This document shows positions 11,050-22,524 of a stretch of 64,000 bases of DNA, piece after piece. This stretch comes from Hygrophila difformis (Eukaryota; Streptophyta; Magnoliopsida; Lamiales; Acanthaceae). The DNA lies in the NCBI GenBank assembly GCA_030278955.1, contig JAOANR010000001.1, positions 5,816,874 to 5,880,873 of the forward strand. The letters run 5' to 3'. The notes under the pieces are model-generated. The model had not been told where the DNA came from. It searched no databases and saw nothing but the letters and a program-made list of their open reading frames with translations. Made by a program: the position numbers and the translations under genes. How positions within the stretch are numbered: the first letter of the stretch is position 1; every line of letters starts with the position of its first letter.

Positions 11050-12910
11050 CCACAGACGCCGCATACTGCATGCTGCCCAGCTACCACGCCGATGCCGCAG
11101 CCAGGTACGTCTTTGATTTTTCAGTTGTAATTGTTGCACGTTCGTTTTCCATACTATACTAGAAAATATTACTATCCGCATAGCGCTTACAAGTTACATA
11201 CAACTGGATGGAATTGAATGTACAGGTGATCCTTTGGCCAGTGCACCGACAGGGGATGGCAGGGACAGTTCAGCCCGGTGCATCACAGCCAGGTATTTAT
11301 CTGAATCTGAGTCTTGATTTTTGTAGGGTTGTTGTACATACTAGTTTGCACGTTCGTTTTCCATACTATACTAGAAAATATTACTATCCGCATAGCGCTT
11401 ACATACAACTGGATGGAACTGAATGTGCAGGTGATCCTTCGGCCAGTGCACCGATAGGGGGTGGCGGGACAGTTCAGCACGGTGCATCACAGCCAGGTAT
11501 TTATCTGAATCTGAGTCTTGAATTTTGTAGGGTTGTTGTATATACTAGTTTGCACGTTCGTTTATGATTCCGCCGCATTTCTCTTACCTACACTTAAACC
11601 GCTAACACTGTGCAGGTATGCCATCGGCTAGTACACCCGCAGGGGGTGGACCGGCAGGACTGAGTACGCATGCGCAGCCTGATGACATAGGTACATCAAC
11701 TAATTTCTCTATCACCAAAAAAATTTGTTTTGTATTACTTGCAGCTATAGTGTATTATAAGTAACTGATTTGTTTTTCCTCTTTACCAGCCACACCTGTG
11801 CCTACCACCAGATCCCGGCTATACCCACCCGGTGACGACAAGATTGTGACCATCCGGATGAAGCATTCCGTGGACTCCGTTCAGTATCGTCAGGGACGCC
11901 GTGGCCGCTTGTCCCATCGTTTGCTGAGCCCTTACCTGCCACTGGGAGCGCCCACGCCGCTTTGCGGACAGGCAGGCGTTTTCCGATTATGCTGACAATC
12001 CGAAATCACCCCTGTAAGTGTCGATCAGTTGTAATTATTTACATTCATTCACCGCATTACTTGTCTAATAGTTGTTCCCCATGTATAGTGTGAACGTCGG
12101 ATGGTGGGCCAGCGTAGGGCCCCTGTGGTTTAAGACCTGGTTGGACATCACAGCGGAGCCTCGAGTCCGACGTAAGCCAGTTCACTTTTTTAATTAATAA
12201 CGTTAAATTGTTACCAATGCCTTGTCCAAACTCCAACCCCATATTTCTGTCACAGCACATCGATGCCGTATCTCGGGATTCTGCAGTTTTCACCCGGCTG
12301 GCTGGGAGTAGTACCGCCCCTGAAGGATTACAAGTACGCCATCATGGACGTCGCCCTTTCTGGTTGGTCTTGCTGACCCTCCAACTACTTTGAATAATGT
12401 TTGTATTCATGCCAATTGTTCATATAAGTTCATATATCAATTTATTGCAATAGGACACACTGATACGCGGTTGTTGGGATGGCCATAGGGCAGCATTGTC
12501 CGACTTGCAGGCTGAGTTCTTCCAGTTGTATGTTACGGGGGCTCAGCCTAGTTGGGGGTCGACGGCAGACTGGTCGGACTTACATGAGGTTTGTGGAGTT
12601 ACATCTTAATCGCATAAAAAAATGTCTAAATTAAATTACCAGCACTCTAATTTTCCTTGTTTTTGCTACGTACAGATTATCTGCCCATACAACCCAGGGG
12701 GACATTGGGCTATCATACGGCTACGACTCAACGCGCAGACGATTGTTCTGCACGATAGTCTCGTCCCAGTCCCAGAATTGAAGCCAGAAGTAGCCAATGA
12801 CCGAGTGTAGAAGATGTGGGCCCTGCAGAAGCTAATACCGGAGATGTTGACCCGCACTGGCTACTATGATCGTGCTGGTGGCACTGTCTGCTCCCCCACC
12901 TGGTCTTTCA
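11050..12910 (+). pseudogene. Ulp1-like cysteine protease half of the MULE gene, decayed
   Basis: Small exons with good splice signals continue the DUF1985 gene (about 11050-11105, 11226-11292, 11431-11496, 11616-11690, 11790-12014, 12089-12171, 12256-12360, 12456-12590 and 12676 onward). The protease family (C48) is recognised by SVGPLWFKTWL, HIDA and GGHWAIIRL...IVLHDS, which carry the usual His and Asp of the catalytic site. The Cys box would fall in the assembly gap. Disabling changes seen: a frame shift near 11040, one extra base in the first duplicated exon, shifts near 11955 and in the 12256 exon, and an in-frame TAG at 12808-12810. Family members cut SUMO conjugates; this copy is unlikely to. 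Confidence 0.6.
11137..11496 (+). repeat. tandem duplication of an intron-exon unit, 205-bp period
   Basis: An intron piece plus a small exon is repeated: the exon starts at 11226 and again at 11431. A third related exon sits at 11616-11690. The exons are symmetric (phase 1 at both ends), so extra copies would keep the frame. They encode a Gly/Ser/Ala/Pro linker (DPSASAPIGGGGTVQ-type). The first copy has 67 rather than 66 bases and so is frameshifted. Confidence 0.75.
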
Positions 12911-13410
12911 NNNNNNNNNNNNNNNNNNNNNNNNNNNNNNNNNNNNNNNNNNNNNNNNNNNNNNNNNNNNNNNNNNNNNNNNNNNNNNNNNNNNNNNNNN
13001 NNNNNNNNNNNNNNNNNNNNNNNNNNNNNNNNNNNNNNNNNNNNNNNNNNNNNNNNNNNNNNNNNNNNNNNNNNNNNNNNNNNNNNNNNNNNNNNNNNNN
13101 NNNNNNNNNNNNNNNNNNNNNNNNNNNNNNNNNNNNNNNNNNNNNNNNNNNNNNNNNNNNNNNNNNNNNNNNNNNNNNNNNNNNNNNNNNNNNNNNNNNN
13201 NNNNNNNNNNNNNNNNNNNNNNNNNNNNNNNNNNNNNNNNNNNNNNNNNNNNNNNNNNNNNNNNNNNNNNNNNNNNNNNNNNNNNNNNNNNNNNNNNNNN
13301 NNNNNNNNNNNNNNNNNNNNNNNNNNNNNNNNNNNNNNNNNNNNNNNNNNNNNNNNNNNNNNNNNNNNNNNNNNNNNNNNNNNNNNNNNNNNNNNNNNNN
13401 NNNNNNNNNN
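12911..13410. other. assembly gap (500 N)
   Basis: Exactly 500 undetermined bases, a typical placeholder length. It interrupts the Ulp1-like region just where the catalytic Cys segment is expected. Open frames crossing it are meaningless. The sequence after it (13411-13545) could be the end of the same gene, but no motif confirms this. Confidence 0.98.
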
Positions 13411-13779
13411 GGATCCTTGGGCCATGCGCCAGAGCCAGGCTTTCGATGTGTGGCGCTTTAGTGCAGACCCGGACCAGGGCCCCTCTCGCACCCATCCTTG
13501 CGCACCCCCACGCCGAGATTTATTTGACGTTGTATCGGAGCCTTAGGTGTTATACATTATTTTGTGCACTTATCACACATTATTATTCCCGGTTTTTTTG
13601 TTCAGATGTACAGTCCACGGTTGGTCGTATTTTATACATCACCTATTTTCTTAACAGACGTTTCACGTATTCATTTTTACGGGGCTAGTGCAAATCATAC
13701 GCTACAATAGTGCCCACCGCAAACAAAGATAATTTACTGGTGTATTCATCAAATAAACAAATATGTCCGGGGTTTCGAC

Positions 13780-14410
13780 ACGAGGGCTACAAAGAATCCC
13801 AGTCTGCAGCCGTGGATGATATTCCTGGTGTTAGGTTTAAGGTGGTGAAGGTGTCCGGGGTTCCGGAGGTAGGGGTGGATCCGATCGTGGTGGTTTCGGA
13901 GATAGAGGTGGATCTAATTGGGGTGGTTTCGGAGGTAGAGATGGATCTGACCGGGGTGGTTTTGGAGGCAGAGGTGGAAGGGGCGGATTTAGAGGTAGAG
14001 GAGGATCTGAAGGAGGTTTTGGTGGCAGAGGATCAGATAGAGAGGTATTCCGTGGAAGATATGGGTTTAGAGGTAGCGGGCGTGTTGATTGGAATAACAG
14101 ATATGATTCCAATGATGGCGGGGGATGGAAAAACATTGACAATTCAGGCAGTTGGAGCCAGAGAGGCGACAACAATATGGGTGGAGGTTGGAGTTCAAGT
14201 TGGGGACAGGGAGGTGGCGACAACAACACAAGAGCCTAAAGGCAAAGCATCAGAAGAAGGAAGCGGTAACAAGAATGAAACTAGTGGTGGATGGGAACTA
14301 ATAATACCATCAAGGACGAAGGGCCGTCCAGTGCATGGGGTAAACCTGCAAAAAGCTCATATGGTGATGGGAATGGCAAAGGTGGATGGTGAAGACTTCA
14401 AGAGGTCAGT
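13780..14410 (+). pseudogene. Gly/WG-rich fragment resembling an Argonaute-hook (SPT5L/KTF1-like) tail
   Basis: Read from 13841 the frame gives an RGG-like stretch (GGRGGSDRGGFG, repeated) followed by Trp embedded in Gly, Ser and Asn (GGGWKN, GSWSQRG, GGGWSSSWGQGGG) up to a stop near 14236. After one-base shifts the similarity continues (ETSGGWG, SSAWGKPAKSSYGDG, GKGGW, then stop at about 14391). The composition and WG/GW spacing resemble the C-terminal Argonaute-binding tail of plant SPT5-like/KTF1. Several shifts make it a pseudogene or captured fragment. It lies between the 3' ends of the two MULE genes. The parent gene assignment is by pattern only. Confidence 0.5.
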
Positions 14411-14497
14411 CTACAAATGATTGCCTTTTTTCGATGGCTACAAGGAATCTCATCTTGGGAATGAATGGAAGAAACCATTACAGTGTAATACATACTA

Positions 14498-17400
14498 CTA
14501 GTAATACGGAGCTGGGCCGTTTAAGTCTAGGAAACTGAAACAATTCGTTGCATCGTGGCCAGCGCCACCACAGGATGTACATAAGTGTGGTGTGCTTGGT
14601 CGGTACTCGGATGGACCGGCAGCATCGGCGATCGGGCCAGGACACCTCTTCCAATTATGGCCCACCGCACCACACACACTGCAAGTTTGCCGCCTTCTGG
14701 ACTTCCCAGCTACTTCGGCTGCAGATGGAATCCGACTTTGTTTCGGTCGACCAGCCTGCCTCGGGCAATCTGGTGTCTTGCACATTGCGTTGGCAATCGC
14801 GGTCGGTACTACCCAGTCGTTCGGGTGGTCCATAGGATACACGCGCGCTTTCCATGCCTGGACGAGGACCGCACGCTTGTAGTGTGGAGACGCATATGCA
14901 GTCTGCTCGTGGTTCACATACCTGCACAAAATGGTAGGAGCGTTATTTAAACATTATGTGGCCTGCCTCTTAACCATTTTAAAAAAGACTTATGGTACGG
15001 GGCAGTTGATGATACCTAATCGCTGCCGATGCGTGGGGACACGGTATCAAATGCTGCTGAAACCTCTGGCACGTGCATGTCTTCGACCCAAGATTTACTG
15101 TGTACCCCTTGCCGTTCTGTGACACGTTGTACTCATCGGACGTACTTGTGTCCATCACGGTCAAGGTTTGTCCTTCATTTTTCGCCTTCATCAGCTCCAT
15201 ATGTGCCCATTCTGTCAGCACAGTAGTGCAGTTCAACGCGGCGCTGTGCCGCTCCGTAAACCAATCAGCAATAGTTGCACGAATGACGTCGAGCATCGAG
15301 CACACAGGCAACCTTCGCGCCCACTTCAATACGTGGTTCATGCTCTCTACGGGATTCGTCGTCATCATGTCATACCGACGAACATCACACTTCACACGCG
15401 CAAACCGCGCTTCCCCTACATTCTCCAGTAGATGCTTGTATGCGGAAGGACACTGCTGCTTCAACGAATCCATGTGACGATTATAATCTGAATTCTTGTA
15501 TGCATAGGCGGCCGATGTGAACAGGTCCTTCACTCTCTTCCCATACCGACCTAAATTGGACTTTATGTGGTACGTACAGAGGACGTGGCGCACATGTGGT
15601 AGCACCTGCTCAATCGCAGTTGCAATGGACTTCGCTCCATCAGAGACAATCAACACATCTTTCTGCAGGTGTAGAGCCCGGTGTAATTGCAATAGAAACC
15701 ACCGCCATGTCTCAATTGACTCTGTGGGCCCAACACCGAATGCAAGTGGAAATAACTGATTGTTTCCGTCTTTCGTTACCGCCACGAAGAGTACGCCCCT
15801 GTACTTGCCCTTTAAATGTGTCCCGTCGATTGCTATGAAAGGTCGCATCAATGGCCACCCAGCAATCGAGGCACCCAGTGCAAAGAATGCAAGCCCGAAT
15901 TTCCCCTCCACGTCCACCGCGTAGTCCGTCACCGTATTTGCATTAGACTCCTTCAGCATGTGTAGGTACGAAGGAAGCATCTTGAAAGAACTGTCGTGAT
16001 CCCCAAAAATTGAGACAATTGCATGGTCCCTAATCTTCCGGGCCATTCCGATCGAGACTTTGACGCCATCTTTCTGCAGCTTTCTCTGAATCATTAAAGG
16101 CTCTAACGTCTTTGCCTCGACAACAATATCTGCGGCATAATAGCTGCCCAAATGTCTCGATGGGAGTGTCGTCGGATTAGGCCTGTCTGGGTCTGCACTG
16201 CACGTATGCGGGGCCAGTCTGTACACCGTCCAAAGCGATGTCGTTCCCCTTGCTCGCTGATAATGGCCAAAAATGACCATTATTTTCAATCCATTTCCGT
16301 GTCTTAAACGGGCATTTGATCGCATTCCGGTCTTACATTAAGTAAGAAAGCAGTCGAATTGGACTGATTTATGCATAATTGTAAAAATAATAAGCTGGTG
16401 TGAAAAAGACATAAATATGTAATTTTATTACATATTTATGTTAGAAAAATCCAAAAACATGAGAAAAAGAAAAGGAAACAAAAAGATGGGAAAAAGGTAG
16501 AAAAGCCCACAAAAAGAATATTTTCGGCCCATCTGGCCCAATCCAGCAGGCCCAGGAAGACCTTTGTCGCGGAAGCCCTTGGCGCGATGCAGTGTTCCGC
16601 GACAAAGGCATGTTCCGCGACCAACTGGCCCCAAATGAAGAGGAGACCAGCCAAGCCCCTGGCGCGATGACCCTTGTCGCGATAGCATGACTCCGCGACA
16701 AAGGCCCATTCCGCGACCAAGATGCACAAATAGAGACACAAGACCCAGTCGAGAAGCCTTGCCACATGCAGTGTGTTCCGCGACCAACTTGATGTTCCGA
16801 GACAAAGCTGTGATGTGTGTGATGTCTTAAGACACAATGGGCTAAAAACAAGGCCCATGGGCTTAGGGTTACACTTCTATAAATATGAGGTGTCTCCCAT
16901 GAGCTAAGGGTTGGAGGGTTGGAAGTTTGAATTTTAGAAGTTCTTGAAGGCAAGCAGTAGGAGTTCTCTCTTAGGTAGAGTAGTTTAGGTTTATTTTTAT
17001 GTATTATTTAATTTCTGCACTTAGTTTAGCCTAGATTAGTGTTTTATTGTTCACAGTGCTTAGATAGCCATTTTTATACTATGTTTTGTTTTCTAAACTC
17101 TTGTTTTAGGGTTTGTAACACCCAAATCATGGGTATTAACAACACCCCTTCAATAATATGGGAAAACATTCATCATTTGTGTCCCAAATCATGAAATGGG
17201 TCTCACACCCCATGGATTTATGCTTTCTTTTTCATTTTGGGGTCATTTGACCCCCATTTTGTCACTCTTTTGTTTACTGTTAGCATATTATGGATGATGT
17301 TGTGTGAATGTGTGATCAAACCCTAGATTAGGATTCTTGCTTATTTTAATGTCATGCCCAGTCTTGTTATTTTTGTTTAAGCATGTTCTTCCTTATTTTG

Positions 17401-20400
17401 AATGTTTCTTGCTTATTTTTAGCTTAGAATAGCTTTTTGATCTGAAATAGGGTGAGATCACGCTGTTTGCATGCCACTGTTCATTTCTGCTTTTTCTGAC
17501 TTTTGTCCTGCACCACCTTGGGCGCCAACCGCCTTCTGGCGCGGAACCACGTTCCGCGACAGAGTGGCTGTTCCGCGACCAAGGTGTTTCAAGACACTTG
17601 TCTCCAAATTTAAAACCCTTTGTCGCGGAATACCTTGTCGCGGAGCCACGTTCCGCGACAAAACTATCCATGCATAGCGACAAAGGAGCCAAACTCTTGC
17701 ATTTTGTCTTCATGGCTTCTTGTCGCGGAATCATCTTGTCGCGGAGCCACGTTCCGCGACAAAATCTCATTCCGAGACAGAAAAATTATGCCATGTTCTT
17801 TGATCTTTGAACACTTTGTCGCGGAACACCTTGTCGCGGAACCACGTTCCGCGACAAAATTCCCATGCATAGCGACGAAGGTTCAAATGCTTTAGAATTT
17901 TCTGAAAACACTTTGTCGCGATGTGACCCTTGTCGCGGAGCCACGTTCCGCGACAAAACCTTGCATAGCGACAAAGAGGCGTTATGCTGCCAAAAATTCT
18001 AAAAACTTGTCGGGATGTCCATGTCGCGGATCTCGGTCCGCGACAGAATTTATGATATCGCGACAAGGGTTTTCCTCTCTCTATTTGATCTCAAACAATT
18101 TCATCCTCTCCCTATTTTATATTGCAACACTCACATCATAGCCCCACGGGTTAGGATGTAACATTCTGGAATTGCAATATAGGGTGTTATGCTGCCCAAA
18201 ATTTGATTCTCCATTTGCATCACTTAACTGATTGAACCCTTGACTCATTAATGATTAAAGATTGAGATTAGCAATAATCAAACTTCAATGATCATCATGA
18301 TTAAAGGACCTTTGTTCAATTGCCATTAAAACATTCTTGTATAAACAAAATCCTAATGGCTTAAACAGATAATCTGGACTGTAATTAATTATGGTAGGAA
18401 GGATTATTTAAGACCATTACATGTGGACCCGATCCACAACCTTGCATGAGAAACCAATGTCTCTCATACAATGGATCTTCTTTTGCTTCTTATTTATTTT
18501 GTCTTTGTGTGTTGTGTGGAACCATTAGTAAAGAATACATCAGAATAATGTTGGCGGGTACTCCCTCATGGATAACTAGCTCGTATTCTGGGTATTAGTT
18601 ACTAATTGTTATTTTGCATGGTCTAAATGGCTGTCAGTGGAAGCCTTGGCGGTTCGCCCACCCGGGGTTATAATAGCTGCTCGACTGATTTCCATCCAGA
18701 TACAGTTTTATTTTTGTTATCTTAATTTCCAAACCAGAATTTCAATCTGTAGTGGGAATCAGTTGGCATCAGTCAATGCCAACTGATGATCATTATAGAA
18801 GGGAAGCATGTAGGTTTTTATCCGAATTCACAGACAGTGGAGGCCCAACTGGTGTTGACACCACTATTACAGGGTCTAAACTGTCTAAATTCGCTCCATC
18901 CGAGTGATTGGGGAATTGGACAGTAGATGTTTACAGTCCACCTGATCATTCTGCCATTACTTTGGTACCTTGACCATTCCATTCTGTGTTTCGCCTTCTG
19001 TCTAGACCCGCTTCTATATTTTGGGTCAATTAATTTTGCACTTCCATATATCCTTATGCATGATAATATTATGTACTGTTGTGGTCTGTAATTATTTTGG
19101 GATCCTTCCCTTGGACAATAGAAGTCTAGATCTTAAACAGATATGGCTTTATAAATTTCCAACAAAAAAAAACCTCTTTATAAAATCCGGATCTGAGTAA
19201 GGGATAAATTCTCCAGTTATGACTAATTCATATTCTATCAAGGGTTGTATTTTGGGAATTAAGAAGCAGATTCAGCGATTAGGTCTCATCTAGACTGAAA
19301 GGGTCTGTGTTTTAACTGAGAGTCTAGTACCTGACAGGGAATGATTTTCAAATCCATTATTTTCCAAAATTGCTGGTTGATGGAAATGTAAGATTAGGTG
19401 CTACACCGAGATGGGGTCCACTTGGATTCAAATACAGTGTAGTAAATAATCTTAGAGGAACATCATTCAGGCCTTGGTTATTTTCCAAGATAGGGTTGAG
19501 TTTTCTTTCAACTGCTATCTTCTTCTGCCAAAGCCTACTTTTGAGTCCTGAGTGAGTGCATCCGGAACGAACTAATTTATTAGGTCGTTTCATTAGTTTG
19601 TATCTCATAATTACCCGGAAGGAAGTGAACACACTAGTGGTCCACTGAGAGCCGGGAGTTCTTGATCCATACTCCGTCATTCTGATGGGGAGCTGTCTTT
19701 TACTACCAGGGTCAGATTTTCAAAACCTCCGAGTGATAGGATTTTAAATGCTTTCTTTACCGCTTTCTTTTAACCGCTTTCATTAGAGGTCACTCGGTTG
19801 TATTGAGAGTTGTGTAACTGCTACTAGGATTGACAGTTAAGGGATAGTTTAGGGCTTGATTCAAATCTTTGGGTGTGACATGGGAGAAAGATGGTGGTAC
19901 TTGGCATTTCAATAAATGATGTGTCGGGTGTTGCTTATCCACCACAGATAAAGTAACATACCCAGGCCAGGGCAGTTACGAATCTGTGGTATCTTAGAAT
20001 TTGCGGTCTTAAGAACATGTAAACTCATATTGCAAGTACCTGTCTGTTAAAGGGAAAGTCTTATTGAGAGCATGAGAATTAGCTATCTGAAAGAATCATC
20101 CCAAACAAAGATCTGCGTATAAAAATGGAAGTTTAATATTGCTGTATCTCACTCTTGTCCAATTCTCATTCTTTTCTTCCTGTCCTTTCTGTCCACATTG
20201 TGACTCAACTTCACGGTTGGCACAATGCTCCTTTTCCCTGCTTTCGTAGATAATGTTTACTGCATTCTTAGAATAATTCTTACCCGCTTTCTAGAATAGA
20301 TTTATTTGCTTTGTAGATTAATTTAACTGCTTTCTAGATCTAATTTACATTCATGTCAGTAGTCATTAATCACCTTTCAAACCTATTGAGCAATACGAAT

Positions 20401-21990
20401 GGAAAATCTAGTAAAACGACGTGGGACCTGCTTCTATCGCACATCCTCCAGTGAACGATCCGGTCTTACTATAAATTACTGCAATTTTTGACACCGTGCG
20501 CTTTCGGGCCACAGTTTCTTAAACACGAGCAATAAAAACATGACTACTTATAAATATATCCCTAATCACAACTCCGCCATCATAAATTGGTTTCATTAAT
20601 AAAACTTAAACCAGGATCATGATTTTTCGGAAAATACTCATGTAGTGGGAACTTGCCAAAAGTTTCATGGCAGGAACTCTCATGGCAAGAATTGATGAGA
20701 AGCATCATGGCATACTTGCCGGGGATCCTCAGTGTGACAGGCTGAAGGTCAACCTATCCCGGCTATGCCATGAGATTTGTCAACATTTCATGACAGGGAG
20801 GACCACAGCGCCATTTGAAATTAAAGCACCACACTTGAGTAATAAAAAGACTAATAATCTGGATATATCCCTAAACCCTTTCCCGTGAATCATAACTCTT
20901 TTCATGTAATAAATCTAACCTGGTATATTTTTAAGAAAATGCTCGTGGGACGGAAATTGTCAAAAAGTTTCACTCGCATCTGGAATTCGCAACCATCAAC
21001 CCTACACCTCACGAAATACCTTTCCTTATCCGACTTCCACGTATAGAAACCACACCTAGCATCCACAAGATATTTTGTCAGCTTTTCTTGTAATTTCGCC
21101 TTCGTTGCGAACACTGAGCCGACTGCAAGTGATGTGTCCACAGTCTCGTCCACGTGCTCGTCGACCAATCGTTCCGGTAAGTCGAAGTGTGGCCGCGGAA
21201 GGTTCCACTTCCCACGACTCATCTCTGGGACATAGTATGCTTCTTCAGTCCTCGGCCAAACCGAATTATGCCCTGCTTGCAGCCCGGGCTGCCCGTCTTT
21301 CTCCACCCGTTCATTATTCCGCTCTATGTCTCTGAGGATATGGTAATACTCTTTCGCACCACCGTAACGCAAGGGTGGGTCAGGATCCTCTTCACTCTCC
21401 GATCCCGAGCTACTTTCCTCATCACGCGCTGTATTTCCAGCATCCTCCACAGGTCCATGCTCTACGGCATATCCGCCAAGATTCACCGCCGGCTCCGGCA
21501 CCTCATCGTACAGTAAATGCCTCCCTCCTTCACCGATAACACTGCTCGGATATCCTGCAAAATTAGACATAGGCCTTCGTTCGTATACATTATCACCAAC
21601 CGCTCCGTACACGTGGCTGCTCCCGGCTTCATTCGCATGCCCAAACATATTCATTGGTGGGGTCGTGCCAAATATACTCTCCATCACACTTCCCGACTCT
21701 ATATTGGCGAATGGAAAATTTCGTCCGGAGTCGTAATTTGTTGAGTGTTGTGTATCTTGTATCCCTTATATTAAAATCAATTTCACAAACACATGTAAAC
21801 ATTAAAAAAAATTACTTCGACCTAATATGTAGATGACGTGTTTTAATCACACTACAGTGTATCCGTTAAAACACATTTTACTGGCATTGTAAAAATAAAA
21901 CTTACGGTTCAGACCTCGCTCCTCCTCGTCGTGTGAATGCCACTCGCCCTGGTACCATGTGCTGCCGCTTAGCCGCTCAAGCCAAGACAT
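14498..21990 (-). CDS. MuDR-type transposase (mudrA-like), 4 exons, 843 aa
   Basis: Exons 21906-21990, 20974-21755, 15016-16256 and 14498-14921 have GT-AG junctions with matching phases and sum to 844 codons including the stop, with no internal stop. The N-terminus has an acidic stretch (SSSGSESEEDPD) and then the MuDR DNA-binding region ending RCRVDGCEFQM. The catalytic core shows FIAIDGTH (Asp ~433), VSDGAKSI (Asp ~495) and NPVESMN (Glu ~593), the DDE triad of MULE transposases. A SWIM finger (CTC...CPH, ~683-697) follows, then two CCHC knuckles (CSVCGAVGHNWKRC and CTSCGGAGHDATNC). It cuts and inserts MULE ends in the nucleus. Intron 2 is 4.7 kb and carries an LTR-like insertion. Cleaner than the plus-strand partner gene, it may be functional. 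Exon 1 is the least certain. Confidence 0.85.
16410..16440. repeat. perfect 13-bp inverted repeat
   Basis: CATAAATATGTAA, five bases, then its exact complement. It lies at the probable left edge of the LTR-like insertion in transposase intron 2. Confidence 0.7.
16560..18066 (+). repeat. hairpin-forming CCGCGAC repeats, tandem at 17620-18066
   Basis: Five consecutive units of about 95-100 bp begin near 17620, 17720, 17815, 17911 and 18006. Each contains TTGTCGCGGA, five bases, TTCCGCGACAA (or a near copy), an inverted repeat with an 11-bp stem, and most have TGCATAGCGACAAAG after it. Looser copies lie at 16565-16820 and 17540-17590. The blocks are rich in CG dinucleotides within AT-rich surroundings. 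Short open frames here simply translate the repeat (SRNVAPRQ-type peptides). Confidence 0.8.
18130..20480. other. non-coding body of the intronic insertion
   Basis: No open frame with recognisable content and no internal repeats. It is treated as part of the LTR-like insertion in transposase intron 2. Confidence 0.4.
20560..20980 (-). repeat. diverged ~120-bp duplication around a transposase splice donor
   Basis: Segments 20560-20680 and 20860-20980 share TATATCCCTAA, a CAT-rich stretch, AATAAA(A/T)CT(T)AA, a GGAAAAT/AGAAAAT-ACTC block and CAAAAGTTTCA. The second copy includes the exon 2 donor (20973). The first probably is an old duplicate stranded inside the intron. Between them are repeated TCATGGCA motifs. 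Confidence 0.45.
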
Positions 21991-22084
21991 TGTTCTGTGT
22001 AGACAAATTATATTAATACAATTAAATAAGATCACAATAAAACATAATAACGTGTCGACAAATTATTACAAAAATAAAATATGT

Positions 22085-22254
22085 TTAATAGTAATAACAA
22101 TAATATTAATTATTATAAACTACATTATGTTAATAATAATTCCAATAATAATAGTAATAATAACAATAGTAATAATAATGATAACACCAATAAGACTGTT
22201 ATTATTATTAAATTATTATTAATTACAGTAATTACTAATCTCCAATATAACACC
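22085..22254. repeat. AAT/ATT-rich simple sequence
   Basis: Degenerate AAT and ATT triplets directly upstream of transposase exon 1, with no coding content. More of the same lies at 22560-22910. Confidence 0.6.
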
Positions 22255-22520
22255 AATAATTACCTGATACGGACCGTGCAAGAACCACAAGATTCGTGGG
22301 CGGCCAACTGGACGAACCCACCTATTTTTTAACACGGTCCCTGTGGTTCGTGATTCGTGGGCGGCCAACTGGACGAACCCACCAATTTTTTAACACGGTC
22401 CCTGTGGTTCGTGGACTATGAGTGCACGGTCCCTGTGGTTCGTGCTCTAATAGACCACGAACCACACAGAGTACCACGGTCCCAGTGGTTCTCTAGGACC
22501 ACGAATCGCATATTACAACG
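22255..22520 (-). promoter_or_regulatory. GGTTCGTG/CACGAACC cluster upstream of the transposase gene
   Basis: A 61-bp unit (GATTCGTGGGCGGCCAACTG... to CACGGTCCCTGTGGTTCGTG) is repeated at 22292 and 22353. CACGGTCCCTGTGGTTCGTG recurs at about 22395 and 22425. Facing copies GTGGTTCGTG (22435-22444) and CACGAACCAC (22456-22465) form a 10-bp inverted repeat with an 11-base spacer. It lies 265-530 bp upstream of the start codon at 21990. These motifs are shared with both element ends and with the region before the plus-strand gene. Confidence 0.6.
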
Positions 22521-22524
22521 GCCC

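Larger units (their letters stand above)
16440..20520 (+). mobile_element. probable LTR-retroelement-derived insertion (solo LTR-like)
   Basis: This block fills most of the 4.7-kb transposase intron and codes for nothing recognisable. It has a TATA motif (CTATAAATATGAGG at about 16879) in a promoter-like setting, and ends with GACACCGTGCGCTTTCGGG (about 20490-20510), the signature found at the 3' end of many plant Ty3-type LTRs. I found no matching target duplication and no second LTR, so the borders are uncertain. A TGTAACACCC motif at 17114 is an alternative LTR start. Confidence 0.4.

Noticed and set aside
12814..13546. Four long open frames crossing 12814-13546 on both strands
   Set aside because: They consist mostly of undetermined bases in the 500-N gap; no real coding evidence.
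15029..15838. Plus-strand open frames opposite the transposase exon
   Set aside because: They are shadows of the minus-strand MULE transposase, which has clear conserved motifs.
17393..18066. Open frames on both strands over the CCGCGAC repeats
   Set aside because: They translate the hairpin repeat in several frames equally well, so no coding strand is favoured.
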